The translations under genes were made by a program, and so were the position numbers. A stretch of DNA of 34,789 bases from Deltaproteobacteria bacterium (GTDB taxonomy: Bacteria; Acidobacteriota; Holophagae; Holophagales; Holophagaceae). The notes under the pieces were generated by a model, which had not been told where the DNA came from, ran no database searches, and saw only the letters and a list, made by a program, of their open reading frames with translations. The stretch spans positions 1 through 34,789 of the forward strand of contig JAIFMW010000102.1 of assembly GCA_020048105.1 (NCBI GenBank), written 5' to 3'. Of this stretch, positions 1 through 8,803 are shown piece after piece. Position 1 is the first letter of the stretch. Each line of letters begins with the position of its first letter.

Positions 1-273
1 GGACTCGCTCTCTTAATGATCCTGCCGCTATTCGTGCTCATTTTCATCCGACGCACCTGGGCCGTGCGAACAGTCCAAATCGGGCTCGTACTGGGCAGCA
101 TCGAATGGCTTCTGACCCTTTGGATGTTGGTACAGGAGCGCCGAATGGCGGGGATGCCTTACTTGCGCTTGGCCATCATTCTAGGCTCCGTAGCAGTATT
201 GACAGGGCTTTCGGGCCTCATCCTCCGAACCAAACACTCTTCAGAAGCAGCAGATTCAGGCCGATCACGATGA
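1..273 (+). CDS. Conserved small membrane protein, 5'-truncated by window edge
   Basis: The reading frame is open from base 1, so the true start probably lies upstream; an internal ATG occurs at position 16. The visible 90 residues contain three hydrophobic stretches (around LLMILPLFVLIFI, VQIGLVLGSIEWLLTLWML and LAIILGSVAVLTGLSGLIL), separated by short basic loops such as RRTWAVR and QERRMAGMPYLR. This looks like the C-terminal part of a polytopic inner-membrane protein. The loop pattern (IEWLLTL, QERR, MPYLRLAIILG) resembles a conserved hypothetical membrane family I recall from Bacteroidetes and others, but I cannot name it. The 3' end overlaps the convergent Nramp gene by 56 nt, which is long for two real genes, although the hydrophobic pattern supports coding. 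Function unknown. Confidence 0.55.
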   Translation, partial: GLALLMILPLFVLIFIRRTWAVRTVQIGLVLGSIEWLLTLWMLVQERRMAGMPYLRLAIILGSVAVLTGLSGLILRTKHSSEAADSGRSR

Positions 274-1489
274 TGGCAATGATCCAAAGGAGCCATTTCT
301 CAACCCCCCGATTCACGTAACTGCCCATGACCTTGCGCGACGAGGTAAGGCTGAGTTGCAGCACGATGGTGATGGGCAGCTGCACGCTCAGCAGGACCTG
401 ACTCAGAAGCAGCGCCTTGAAGGTATCAGTGATGAAAAAGACCGCCGCCAGCGCTGGCACCAGCGTAACGAGCAGGCCCAGTTTCGTGCGGCGATCGGCA
501 ATGTCGTAGGTGCGGCCAAAGATCCCAGCAAAGATGCTGCCGCCCGCCATTCCGGAGGTAATGGTGGAAGCCACCCCGGCGCAAAGCAAAGCGGACGCGA
601 AAATCAAAGCGGAAGCAGGGCCGACAATGGGCCCCAGCATGGCTTCGGCCTGTTCGAGGGAATCCACGGGCACCTTCTTCTGGAAAAAGGTCGCGGCGGC
701 GAGCAGGATCATGGCGCTGTTGATAGCCCAGCCGACAATCATGGAAGTCAGCGTGTCAAAAAATTCAAACCGGAGGTGGTGTCGAATCGCATCCTCGCCC
801 TGTTCGTGCCATTTCCGACTCTGGATAAATTCGGAATGCAGAAAGAGGTTGTGCGGCATGACCACAGCCCCTAGCACGCTCATGACAATGGTGGTGGAAC
901 CCAAGGGTAATTGGGGCTTCACCCAACCCACCAGCGCGCTTGACCAGACCGTATCCACCAGCAATAGCTCGACCAGGAAACCCAGGCCGATGAGTGACAC
1001 GAAACCCACGATGAGTTTTTCGATGCGCCCATAGGAATTCAAAAACAACAACCCGCCAACCACCACGGCCGTAAGGCAAGCGCCCACGCGAAGCGGTATA
1101 TGAAACAACATGCCCAGGGCAATGGCCCCACCCATGATTTCCGCAAAGGCCGTGGCAATGGCCGCCAGCACGGCCGAACCCAGGGCAGGCCGAGACACCC
1201 ATCGGGGCAAATGCTCCGTGGCTGATTCCGAAAGGCAAAGCCCCGTAACGATGCCCAAGTGCGCGGCATTGTGCTGCAGCAGGATCAACATGAAGGTGGA
1301 CAGCGTAACCACCCAAAGCAACTGATAGCCGAATCCCGCGCCTGCCGCTACGTTGGAGGCCCAATTGCCTGGATCGATGAAACCCACGGCCACCAGCATT
1401 CCCGGGCCGAGAAAGCGCAGGGGGCTCCAGGCACCCGGCAAAGGGTTGCGCAAACGCCAATGCTCACGAAAATCGGCCCAGGTTTTCAT
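218..1489 (-). CDS. mntH: Nramp-family divalent metal (Mn2+/Fe2+) transporter
   Basis: Nramp (SLC11/MntH) proteins import Mn2+ or Fe2+ across the inner membrane with protons. The 423-residue protein has about eleven hydrophobic segments. The two metal-site motifs are intact: DPGN at residues 39-42 (helix 1) and MPHN at residues 211-214 (helix 6), preceded by GAVV, so the Ala and Met of helix 6 that select transition metals over Ca2+ in known family members are both present. Length matches the family. The start is the only sensible ATG before helix 1, but no clear Shine-Dalgarno sequence precedes it. It is transcribed divergently from pepT, and I saw no MntR- or Fur-like box in the 177-bp gap. 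The 3' end overlaps the convergent membrane gene. Confidence 0.92.
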   Translation of the reverse strand: MKTWADFREHWRLRNPLPGAWSPLRFLGPGMLVAVGFIDPGNWASNVAAGAGFGYQLLWVVTLSTFMLILLQHNAAHLGIVTGLCLSESATEHLPRWVSRPALGSAVLAAIATAFAEIMGGAIALGMLFHIPLRVGACLTAVVVGGLLFLNSYGRIEKLIVGFVSLIGLGFLVELLLVDTVWSSALVGWVKPQLPLGSTTIVMSVLGAVVMPHNLFLHSEFIQSRKWHEQGEDAIRHHLRFEFFDTLTSMIVGWAINSAMILLAAATFFQKKVPVDSLEQAEAMLGPIVGPASALIFASALLCAGVASTITSGMAGGSIFAGIFGRTYDIADRRTKLGLLVTLVPALAAVFFITDTFKALLLSQVLLSVQLPITIVLQLSLTSSRKVMGSYVNRGVEKWLLWIIAIIVIGLNLLLLKSVWFGG

Positions 1490-1608
1490 GGGAGTTTGGA
1501 TGCCGCAGGGGCCAGAGTCATCCCAGGTCGGTTGTGCATGGTTGCCAGGTTTCGAGCCATGGTTTGAAAAATAGCAGGAAGACCGGGAGAAGTGCAGACA
1601 GCGTTAGC

Positions 1609-1636
1609 TTGGGTACGAAGCCCTCTGCCGCATAAT
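1609..1636 (+). promoter_or_regulatory. Possible sigma-70 promoter of pepT
   Basis: A TTGGGT element (1609-1614), 16-nt spacer and CATAAT (1631-1636, 5/6 match to TATAAT) lie about 30 nt upstream of the pepT start. The -35 match is weak (3/6). This would give a short leader. The assignment rests on pattern only. Confidence 0.35.
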
Positions 1637-1666
1637 GATCTTTCCCACCACCATTCCGGAGCCTCC

Positions 1667-2938
1667 ATGACCACCTGGACCCTTGATGCCACCGAGAAGC
1701 AGGCCTTGCTCGATCGGTTTCTCCGCTACGTCAAGATCGATACGCAGAGCGACGAGGACGCCACCTGTTTTCCCTCCACCGAAAAGCAGAAGGATCTTTC
1801 CCGTTTATTGGTAGAGGAACTGAAGGCTCTGGGCTGCATCGATGCAGCCATGGACGAATGGGGCTATGTTTTCGCCACGGTACCCACCAACCTCCCCGCC
1901 GCGCATTCCGCCGTGCCTGTCATCGGTTTCCTGGCCCACGTGGACACCTATGCGGGAACCCCTGGTGGTGGCGTTAAACCTCAACTCATCTCCGCCTATG
2001 AAGGTGGCGATATTCGCCTAACCGGAACCGGTGATTCGATCACTGTGGCCACAAATCCCAATCTCGCAAATTGCCTGGGCCATACCCTAATTCACACCGA
2101 TGGCACGACGCTCCTGGGTGCGGACGACAAGGCCGGTATTGCCGAAATCATAACCCTGGTGGCCTGGTTGAAGGCTCACCCAGACTTCCACCACGGTGCC
2201 CTGCGCATCGGCTTCACCCCCGATGAAGAAGTGGGGCGTGGCACTGAACATTTTGATGTGACGGCCTTCGGCGCGAACTACGCCTACACGCTGGATGGTT
2301 CCGATCTGGGCGAGATCGAAGACGAAACCTTCTGCGCCGATACCGCCATCGTCACCATCAAAGGCCACGATGTGCATCCCGGCTACGCCAAGGGCGTAAT
2401 GATCAATGCCGTGCGCGTGGCCTCGGCCATCGTCAAACGCCTGCCCCAGGATCATCTTCCGGAAACCACGGAACTCCGCGAAGCCTACCTTCATCCCTAC
2501 CAGTTCACCGGCGATGTAACCAAGGCCGAGATCAAACTGCTGGTGCGGGCTTTCAGTGAAGAGGAGTTGAAGGAGCAGGAAGACACCCTCCGCGAGATCC
2601 TCGCCGAGGTGCAATTGGTCTTTCCCGGTGCGGTGCTCCACCTGGAAGTGAAGACCTCGTACCGCAACATGGGGTACAAAATTGCAGAGGATCCCAAGGT
2701 GCTGGAATACGCGCTGGAAGCCGTGCGACGCCAAGGCATCGCGCCCTTGCAGAAGGCCATCCGGGGTGGTACCGATGGCGCTCGGCTGTCCTTCATGGGA
2801 CTGCTGACGCCCAATATCTTTGCGGGCGGCCAAAGTTTTCATTCAGTCAATGAATGGGTGTCCTTGGAATGGATGGCGGCGGCGGTAGCCGTTTCCATTC
2901 AACTTTTGGATGTCTGGGTGGAAAAGAGCCGTTCCTAG
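1667..2938 (+). CDS. pepT: Peptidase T (tripeptidase, M20B family)
   Basis: PepT is a cytosolic di-zinc aminopeptidase that removes the N-terminal residue from tripeptides. The 423-residue protein has the complete M20 metal/catalytic set: H91 and D93 in AHVDTYAGTPG, bridging D153 in LLGADDKAG, catalytic E187 with ligand E188 in PDEEVGRG, D210 in TLDGSD, and H392 in FHSVNEW. The RGGTDGARLS segment of the PepT subfamily is also present. The start at 1667 is chosen because GGAG sits 5 nt upstream and the protein then begins like other PepTs; an in-frame start at 1592 would add 25 residues with no family similarity. The stop is only 4 nt before the next gene, so pepT and the AOR-family gene are probably cotranscribed. 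Confidence 0.95.
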   Translation: MTTWTLDATEKQALLDRFLRYVKIDTQSDEDATCFPSTEKQKDLSRLLVEELKALGCIDAAMDEWGYVFATVPTNLPAAHSAVPVIGFLAHVDTYAGTPGGGVKPQLISAYEGGDIRLTGTGDSITVATNPNLANCLGHTLIHTDGTTLLGADDKAGIAEIITLVAWLKAHPDFHHGALRIGFTPDEEVGRGTEHFDVTAFGANYAYTLDGSDLGEIEDETFCADTAIVTIKGHDVHPGYAKGVMINAVRVASAIVKRLPQDHLPETTELREAYLHPYQFTGDVTKAEIKLLVRAFSEEELKEQEDTLREILAEVQLVFPGAVLHLEVKTSYRNMGYKIAEDPKVLEYALEAVRRQGIAPLQKAIRGGTDGARLSFMGLLTPNIFAGGQSFHSVNEWVSLEWMAAAVAVSIQLLDVWVEKSRS

Positions 2939-2942
2939 CCCC

Positions 2943-4820
2943 ATGGAAACCGTTCAGCGCGTCCTGTTTGTTGACCCTTCCACGGGCTTCTACCGCCTCC
3001 GTCGCTATAACGTAGGCGATTACTTTGGCCCCGTGGATCTCGGGCTGCACATCTCGGATCGCTGGCGCAGCCTCAACTTTGGAACAGGACTGTTCGCCGG
3101 TTCCATCCTGCCTGGCAGCAACCGCCTGATCGTCACGGGCTTTTCGCCGAGCTGGCGGGGCTTTTTCGTCAGCAGCATGGGCAGTGCGGGACTCGCCTTC
3201 GATAATCTGGGTATCAATCTGGTGAGCCTAGTCGGCAAGGCGCCGGTGCCTTCGATTCTTTGCTTGAACCGCAATCACGGCGAGGAAATCGATGTCGAAG
3301 TGGTGCCCGTGGATCTGGCCAAGGCCTGGGCGCGAGGCCGAGGTGGCGTGTACGGAATGATGGAAGAAGTGCTGGAGCGCTTTGGTTCGCGCTTTGCAAC
3401 GGATCCCCGCATCCTGGCCGTGGGCCCCGCTGCACTCGCCACCGACTTCGGCGCCATCGGCAGTGCGCCCATTATCAAAGGGCGGCTCACGGCGGTGGAT
3501 ACCTGGGCGGGTCGAGGCGGCATGGGCTCCCAGATGCTGCAGGAACACGGCATTGCGGCCGTGATTTATGGCGGGACCTTCATCGACGAAGACTTTCGGG
3601 ATCGCAAGGTCGCCGACGACTGGTTCGAGGAAAAATACCGGCAACGCCTTGCGGCCAAGGACTTTGAAGCCACCACCAAGTACCGTTTCGATCCCAAGTT
3701 TCAAACGGGCGGCACCTTTGGCATTAACTACGCTTCCATCAAGGGGCGCATGCTCAGTTTCAACTATCAGAGCATTTTCGAAACTGAGGATGCACGGTTG
3801 GACCTCCATCAGCGGTTTGTGCTGGATCACTACCTAAAACAATTCAACGAAGAAACCATTCAAACCCGCAGCCAAGCCACCTGTGGTGAACCCTGCGCGG
3901 CCCTTTGCAAGAAATTCCAAGGGGACTTCAAAAAGGATTTCGAACCCTACCAAACCATGGGACCACTCTGCGGCATTTTCGATCAGCGCGCGGCGGAGCG
4001 CCTAAATGGCAAAGCCGATGCGGCGGGCTTCGATGGCATCGCCATTGGCGGCGTGCTGGCCTGGCTCATGGAATGCCTGATCAAGGGCGATCTCACACCG
4101 GCGGAACTGGGTGTGGGCGCCTTGCCGAATTGGAAGCTGGAGGGTTTTGACGTGGTGCAGGATTCCATGCAAAACGCCGAGCTGGGCGTGCAACTCATGA
4201 ACGCCATTCTCGAAAAACGTGGCCTGCTAGATCTTTCCGAGGGTGTTCGAAAATGGGCGCGACTGGTGAAACGCCAAAAAGGCGTGCGCATTCTGGATAG
4301 CTTTGTGCACACTGCCAACGGTCGTCGCGGCTGGATGGTGCCCAACCAGTACTGGACTCCCGGTGTGCTGGCCCCCATGGCGATCATGGGCAAGTACTAC
4401 ATGTTCTATGGCCCCGAGTTCTTTGCACCGCGCACGCTGGGGCGCATTTGCGCCGAGCGCTTCAAGGCGGAACTGGTTATGGACAACCTGGGCGTCTGCC
4501 GCTTCCATCGCGGCTGGGCCGAGGAGATGCTGCCTGAAATCATGGAAAGCCTCTATGGCCAGCGCGAAGCCTTCCTGCAAGCCATCGAAGTGGCCGCCAG
4601 TCGTATCAATAGCCGCAACGCCTCGATCTACTGGGAATCCGAGCGCAACCTGGATTTCCTGCTCACCTATCTGCGTCGCCGCCGCGATATTGATGGCGAC
4701 CAGAATGCCGAACTCGCCACCTGGATTGAAGCCTTCGAACGCGACAAAAAGGAAGCCGGACTGTCCTGGTGGTTCGAGCTCAAAAAAGGCATCGACGAAA
4801 GCCTGCGAGCTTTCCTCTAG
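2943..4820 (+). CDS. Aldehyde:ferredoxin oxidoreductase (AOR) family protein
   Basis: AOR-family enzymes bind a bis-pterin tungsten or molybdenum cofactor plus one [4Fe-4S] cluster and pass electrons to ferredoxin-like carriers, usually while oxidising aldehydes. The 625-residue protein shows the AOR N-terminal domain (GFSPSWRGFFVSS), the pterin-binding WAGRGGMGS segment (residues 188-196), a mid-protein FDGIAIGG...MEC segment and the late DNLGVCRF motif. The likely cluster ligands are C314, C318, C322 and C519. The first three are spaced CX3CX3C, whereas the archaeal AOR I recall has CX2CX3C, so this belongs to a divergent subfamily and its substrate cannot be predicted. The start at 2943 lies 4 nt after the pepT stop. 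The stop overlaps the GTG of the next gene by 1 nt, implying translational coupling. No signal peptide, so cytoplasmic. Confidence 0.85.
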   Translation: METVQRVLFVDPSTGFYRLRRYNVGDYFGPVDLGLHISDRWRSLNFGTGLFAGSILPGSNRLIVTGFSPSWRGFFVSSMGSAGLAFDNLGINLVSLVGKAPVPSILCLNRNHGEEIDVEVVPVDLAKAWARGRGGVYGMMEEVLERFGSRFATDPRILAVGPAALATDFGAIGSAPIIKGRLTAVDTWAGRGGMGSQMLQEHGIAAVIYGGTFIDEDFRDRKVADDWFEEKYRQRLAAKDFEATTKYRFDPKFQTGGTFGINYASIKGRMLSFNYQSIFETEDARLDLHQRFVLDHYLKQFNEETIQTRSQATCGEPCAALCKKFQGDFKKDFEPYQTMGPLCGIFDQRAAERLNGKADAAGFDGIAIGGVLAWLMECLIKGDLTPAELGVGALPNWKLEGFDVVQDSMQNAELGVQLMNAILEKRGLLDLSEGVRKWARLVKRQKGVRILDSFVHTANGRRGWMVPNQYWTPGVLAPMAIMGKYYMFYGPEFFAPRTLGRICAERFKAELVMDNLGVCRFHRGWAEEMLPEIMESLYGQREAFLQAIEVAASRINSRNASIYWESERNLDFLLTYLRRRRDIDGDQNAELATWIEAFERDKKEAGLSWWFELKKGIDESLRAFL

Positions 4821-5353
4821 TGCGTTTCGTGCTGCGTGTTCTCCTGGCTCTGGCCTCGATTCCGGGCATCGTTGTTCACGAACTAGCCCACCAGGTGTTC
4901 TGCCACCTCACGGGTACTCGGGTGCTCAGGGTGCGCTACTTTCGCTTTGGCATTCCTCCCGGCTATGTTTTGCACGAACGCCCCCGTTCGGCGTTCCGAC
5001 ATGTGCTGATCGGGCTAGGGCCGCTGTTTGTGAATAGCGCGCTGGCCTTTGGTCTAGGCTGGGTTTCGTTGAAGGGCTTGGTACCTGCAGAATCCATTTG
5101 GCTGCAAAAAGTCGTGCCACTCTGGCTGGCCATCGCCATTGGTATGCACGCCTTTCCCAGCTACGGCGATGCGGAATCCATCCTGGATGCCATCTGGAGT
5201 CGCGGAGCGGGCTTACTGGCCAAGATCTTCGGGACTCCCATCGCCCTGCTCATGTTCCTCGGCGCCTTCCTGGCTAACCTTGGCTTGGATTTAGTTTTCG
5301 GTGTGGGCATTGGCGTTGGGCTGCCGCTCTACTTACTGAAGGGCCTCAAATAG
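4820..5353 (+). CDS. Putative membrane metalloprotease with HELAH motif (M50-like)
   Basis: This 177-residue protein begins with a hydrophobic helix carrying HELAH (H20, E21, H24), the HExxH zinc motif, placed within a membrane segment as in site-2-protease-like (M50) enzymes. A GLGPLFVNSALAF segment resembles the GPxxN region of M50 relatives, and HAFPSYGDAESILDA could supply the third metal ligand. Two further hydrophobic segments follow. It is shorter than classical RseP/SpoIVFB proteins and has no PDZ domain. The GTG start shares its G with the last base of the AOR-family TAG stop; starting upstream would add 17 residues inside the AOR gene. No substrate is evident. The 3' end overlaps the convergent sensor kinase by 8 nt. 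Proteolytic activity is inferred from the motif only. Confidence 0.7.
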   Translation: MRFVLRVLLALASIPGIVVHELAHQVFCHLTGTRVLRVRYFRFGIPPGYVLHERPRSAFRHVLIGLGPLFVNSALAFGLGWVSLKGLVPAESIWLQKVVPLWLAIAIGMHAFPSYGDAESILDAIWSRGAGLLAKIFGTPIALLMFLGAFLANLGLDLVFGVGIGVGLPLYLLKGLK

Positions 5354-8300
5354 CCTGTTCCTGCCTCAGAGGGAAAAGCAGGGTAAAGGTAGTGCCCTGG
5401 CCCACTTCACTTAAAACACGCACCTTCCCTTGGTGGGCCTCCACGATGCGGGAAACAATGGCTAGGCCTAGACCGACACCAAGATTGGCATCCTTCAAAG
5501 AGGCTTGGCGATAGGGATCGAAGATGTGGCAAATCTGGTCGGGTGCAATTCCGGAACCGTTATCGCTCACTTCAAAACAGAGCCTGGGCTGAGTCGTGTT
5601 TTGATCGTAACTGGCGACCAAGGTGATGGTGCCGCCCTGGGGCGTGTATTTCAGGGCGTTGCCTAAGAGATTGGAAAGGGCGCGTTCCACCTTGCCAGGG
5701 TCGGCAGTGAACTCAGGCAAGCCCTCGGCGCTTGGCGAAAGGAGCGTAATTTCCTTTTTGCTGCACTGCGACTCAAAGGCGCCACGCACGGCCACGAGAA
5801 TACTTTCGGCATCCACCTTGGCGAGATCCAGGGGCATGCCACCTTCTCGGGTGCGGAACACTTCAAGCATGTCGTTGAGCATGGTGATCATGTGGCGAAT
5901 GCTTACTCGTGCGCGCCCCAGTAAGCGCAGATTCAAGGTCTGTTCCTCTTCCATGATGTCCAAAGTGCCCATGATGGCCGTGAGCGGAGACCGAAGATCA
6001 TGCACGAGCATGGCCGTGAGTTTTTCCTTTTGGCGATTGGTCTCGTGGAGGCGCGCATTGGCCAGGGCGAGGGCCTCCGTTCGCTGAGTCACCCGGGTTT
6101 CTAATTCAAGGGTGTTTTTCCTTAACTGGGCCAAACGCCACTTGAGCCCTCCACCGACCAGCACGCTGCCAAAAACCATTGAAGCGGTAAGGAACCACCA
6201 CGTCCGGTACCAAGGAGGCAACACTCGAATGCGCAGGCTAACCCCCTGTTCATTCCAAAGGCCATCGGAATTGGAACCCTTCACACGCAGGGTGTAATTG
6301 CCGGGTGGAAGCGTTGTAAAGGTCAGCAGGTTCCGGTTGCCAAGCAGGCTCCAACGGTCCTCGAGTCCTTCGAGTCGGTACTGGTATTGGTTCTGTTCAG
6401 GGGCCACGAAGTGCAGAGCCGCAAAGGTGAAGGTGACCACGGTATCCCCGGGCAGCAGCGTGAGTTCCGAACTCTCAGTGATGCTCTTAGTCAGGATCTT
6501 TCGATCCTGGAAGGGCTTATCTATCGGCACAGGCTGGTTGAACAACTGAAAATCCGTCAGAACCAAGGCCGGCACGTTGGCATTGATCGTAATGTCGTCG
6601 GGATGGAAAAGATTGAAACCCCGGGTGCCTCCGAAAAAGAGTTCACCCGAAGCTGCCCTAAAGGAGGCCCGGCGCAAAAATTCGTTTCCCTTGATCTGAT
6701 CCTGAGCACCAATGGCTCGCCCCTTGAGGGTGCGCCGATCGAAGCGGTAGAGGGCTCGACTCGTGCTTACCCATAGAATCCCTTGGCTGCCCTCCTCAAT
6801 GGAGGTAATCACGGTGGTCGGAAGACCAGCATCTGTATCGACTCGGGCAAAAATCGGCTTGGGTCCATTCCAGGGTGGGATCTCCATGCGGTTAAGCCCA
6901 CCACCGTTGGTGCCAGCCCAGAGAATGCCCTCGCCATCAATATGAAGGCAGAACACATTTGCATAATTCAGCGAACCCGGTTTTCCATCGGGGCGGTAGA
7001 CCCGGACTTCCCCTGTATCGGGTCGAAAACGGGCAATGCCATTGAAGGTAGCCAGCCACAGGGTGCCAAAACTGTCCTCGCGAATATCATCCACGGTATC
7101 CGTGCCCAGAGCCTTATCCCTGATACTGAAGGCCTTGACGTTCCCCGTGGCAGGGTCAAAGCGACTCAATCCACCATCCATGCTGCCAACCCAGAGATTC
7201 CCCCGGCTATCTTCGCGAATGCAGTTAACGAAGTTGCTCCGCAGGCTCGCGGAATTGCCGGTTTTATTCCGGTAATGGGTGAACCGAGGGCGTTCGCCGG
7301 GGGCGGTACCATCCACTCGGAATAATCCACCCGCAAATCCGCCACCCCAGAGCCGCCCAAGGCGATCCTCATACAAACAGGTCACCACGTCATCCTGTAA
7401 AGAGCCCACCCCAGGCGCTGAGCGGAAGTGCTCGAAATCAAGTGCTTCGCCCCCACGTTTGGGGATTGCCCGATTCAAACCCGCAGCTTCGGTAGCGACC
7501 CAAAGACTGCCGAAGCGATCAACCAATATGGCATTGATCGCGTTACCACTCAGGCTCGTGCTATTGGAGGGATTGTGAAGGTATTTCACCAAGTTACTGC
7601 GTTCCCGTTCCTCACCGAAGGCGTTGAGCGCAACCTTATTCAGGCCTGAGACATAACACCCCACCCATAACACGTTGGACCGATCCTCATAAATCGATTC
7701 CACGGCATTGCTGCTCAAACTAAAGGGATCCCGAGCATCATTCACAAACCGCCGAAAGCGAGGTGGATCTTCCGGACGCGGCCGGGGCAGCATGCGGTGC
7801 AGGCCACCGCCATCGGTACCGATCCACAATGTCCCAGCACGATCGGAAACGATTCTACGCACATGATCCTTCCCAAGCGCACCGGGCATTCCGGATTTCG
7901 CAAGGTGGCGCTGAAACCGGGTTTGACCGGGAAGCAGGCTAAACAGCCCCTGTTCGCATCCGATCCAAATAACGCCATGCGGATCCTCCCCGATGGCATT
8001 GATATCCCTTGGTGCTGAGCCATCGGTGGGCGCTGTGAAAGCCTGGAAGGTAATGCCACTGGCACCCCTTTCCACTCGAGCTAAACCACCATCCTGAAAT
8101 CCCAGCCACACCTGCCCTTTGTTGTCGCACAGGATGGCCCGGGGATCAAAACCCGGAAGGCTACCGAGTTTGGCAGGGTTGGGCAGAAAGATTACGGGGA
8201 CCGGGTTGGGCGCTAGGACCTGAACACTAGAGAAAAGGGCAAGGCCACTCCCATAGGTGCCAACCCAAAGATTCCCGTCCTTATCCTCGGCCAGGGTCGT

Positions 8301-8723
8301 GATGTCCTGGGGCGCTTCCGGATCAGCCTGAGTCAGGGACACACGCTGGAACGCATCATGGTCCCGATCATAGCGATGCAGGCCTCCGGACATAGTGCCC
8401 ACCCAAAGGTTGCCATTGCGATCCTCCAGAAGGGAGGTAATCCAGTTCGCCCGCAAAGAGCGGGAATTGCCCTCCTCCCGGCGAAAGGGCCTAAACGTAG
8501 TTCCGTCATAACGGTTCAGGCCATCCTCGGTGCCAAACCACATGAAGCCGCGCTTGTCCTGAAGGGCCGCATACACAGTGCTTTGAGATAAGCCCTGGCT
8601 CACACTTAAATGCTGAAATTGAACCGGGGTTGGCCGGGAAGTCCAGGGGCGCAGGCGGTTCTCTTCCCCTTGCAACCCGCAAGCGATCACCAGGCTTAGA
8701 AGAATATTGAGCCAGCGCTGCAT
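5346..8723 (-). CDS. Two-component propeller sensor histidine kinase (no receiver domain)
   Basis: This 1125-residue kinase has an N-terminal export signal (SLVIACGLQ, which also resembles a lipobox). A large periplasmic region follows, with many Reg_prop repeats of the type DRNGNLWVGT / EDGLNRYD forming two likely beta-propellers. A Y_Y_Y domain comes next (YQYRLEGLEDRW...LPPGNYTLRVKGSN). Then come one transmembrane helix (about 841-862), a short coiled coil, a HisKA domain with phospho-acceptor H908 in MLVHDLRSPLTAI, and an ATPase domain (NLLGNALKYTP, DNGSGI, GVGLGLAIV). The protein ends straight after the ATPase domain, so unlike many such proteins from Bacteroidetes it has no fused receiver or AraC output. 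No partner regulator is adjacent. In characterised relatives the propeller senses a periplasmic ligand such as a glycan; the ligand here is unknown. Confidence 0.93.
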   Translation of the reverse strand: MQRWLNILLSLVIACGLQGEENRLRPWTSRPTPVQFQHLSVSQGLSQSTVYAALQDKRGFMWFGTEDGLNRYDGTTFRPFRREEGNSRSLRANWITSLLEDRNGNLWVGTMSGGLHRYDRDHDAFQRVSLTQADPEAPQDITTLAEDKDGNLWVGTYGSGLALFSSVQVLAPNPVPVIFLPNPAKLGSLPGFDPRAILCDNKGQVWLGFQDGGLARVERGASGITFQAFTAPTDGSAPRDINAIGEDPHGVIWIGCEQGLFSLLPGQTRFQRHLAKSGMPGALGKDHVRRIVSDRAGTLWIGTDGGGLHRMLPRPRPEDPPRFRRFVNDARDPFSLSSNAVESIYEDRSNVLWVGCYVSGLNKVALNAFGEERERSNLVKYLHNPSNSTSLSGNAINAILVDRFGSLWVATEAAGLNRAIPKRGGEALDFEHFRSAPGVGSLQDDVVTCLYEDRLGRLWGGGFAGGLFRVDGTAPGERPRFTHYRNKTGNSASLRSNFVNCIREDSRGNLWVGSMDGGLSRFDPATGNVKAFSIRDKALGTDTVDDIREDSFGTLWLATFNGIARFRPDTGEVRVYRPDGKPGSLNYANVFCLHIDGEGILWAGTNGGGLNRMEIPPWNGPKPIFARVDTDAGLPTTVITSIEEGSQGILWVSTSRALYRFDRRTLKGRAIGAQDQIKGNEFLRRASFRAASGELFFGGTRGFNLFHPDDITINANVPALVLTDFQLFNQPVPIDKPFQDRKILTKSITESSELTLLPGDTVVTFTFAALHFVAPEQNQYQYRLEGLEDRWSLLGNRNLLTFTTLPPGNYTLRVKGSNSDGLWNEQGVSLRIRVLPPWYRTWWFLTASMVFGSVLVGGGLKWRLAQLRKNTLELETRVTQRTEALALANARLHETNRQKEKLTAMLVHDLRSPLTAIMGTLDIMEEEQTLNLRLLGRARVSIRHMITMLNDMLEVFRTREGGMPLDLAKVDAESILVAVRGAFESQCSKKEITLLSPSAEGLPEFTADPGKVERALSNLLGNALKYTPQGGTITLVASYDQNTTQPRLCFEVSDNGSGIAPDQICHIFDPYRQASLKDANLGVGLGLAIVSRIVEAHQGKVRVLSEVGQGTTFTLLFPLRQEQAI

Positions 8724-8803
8724 TTACCTTCCCCGGAGAATGCTTCGGCAAGTTCGGCTCGCGATCTTAGAACAGAATCCTCGACCTTCCCCTACCGATC
8801 CCG

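Noticed and set aside
2087-2842. Long open frame (251 codons) antisense to pepT
   Set aside because: Fully contained in pepT, whose catalytic residues are intact; no independent start signal or domain.
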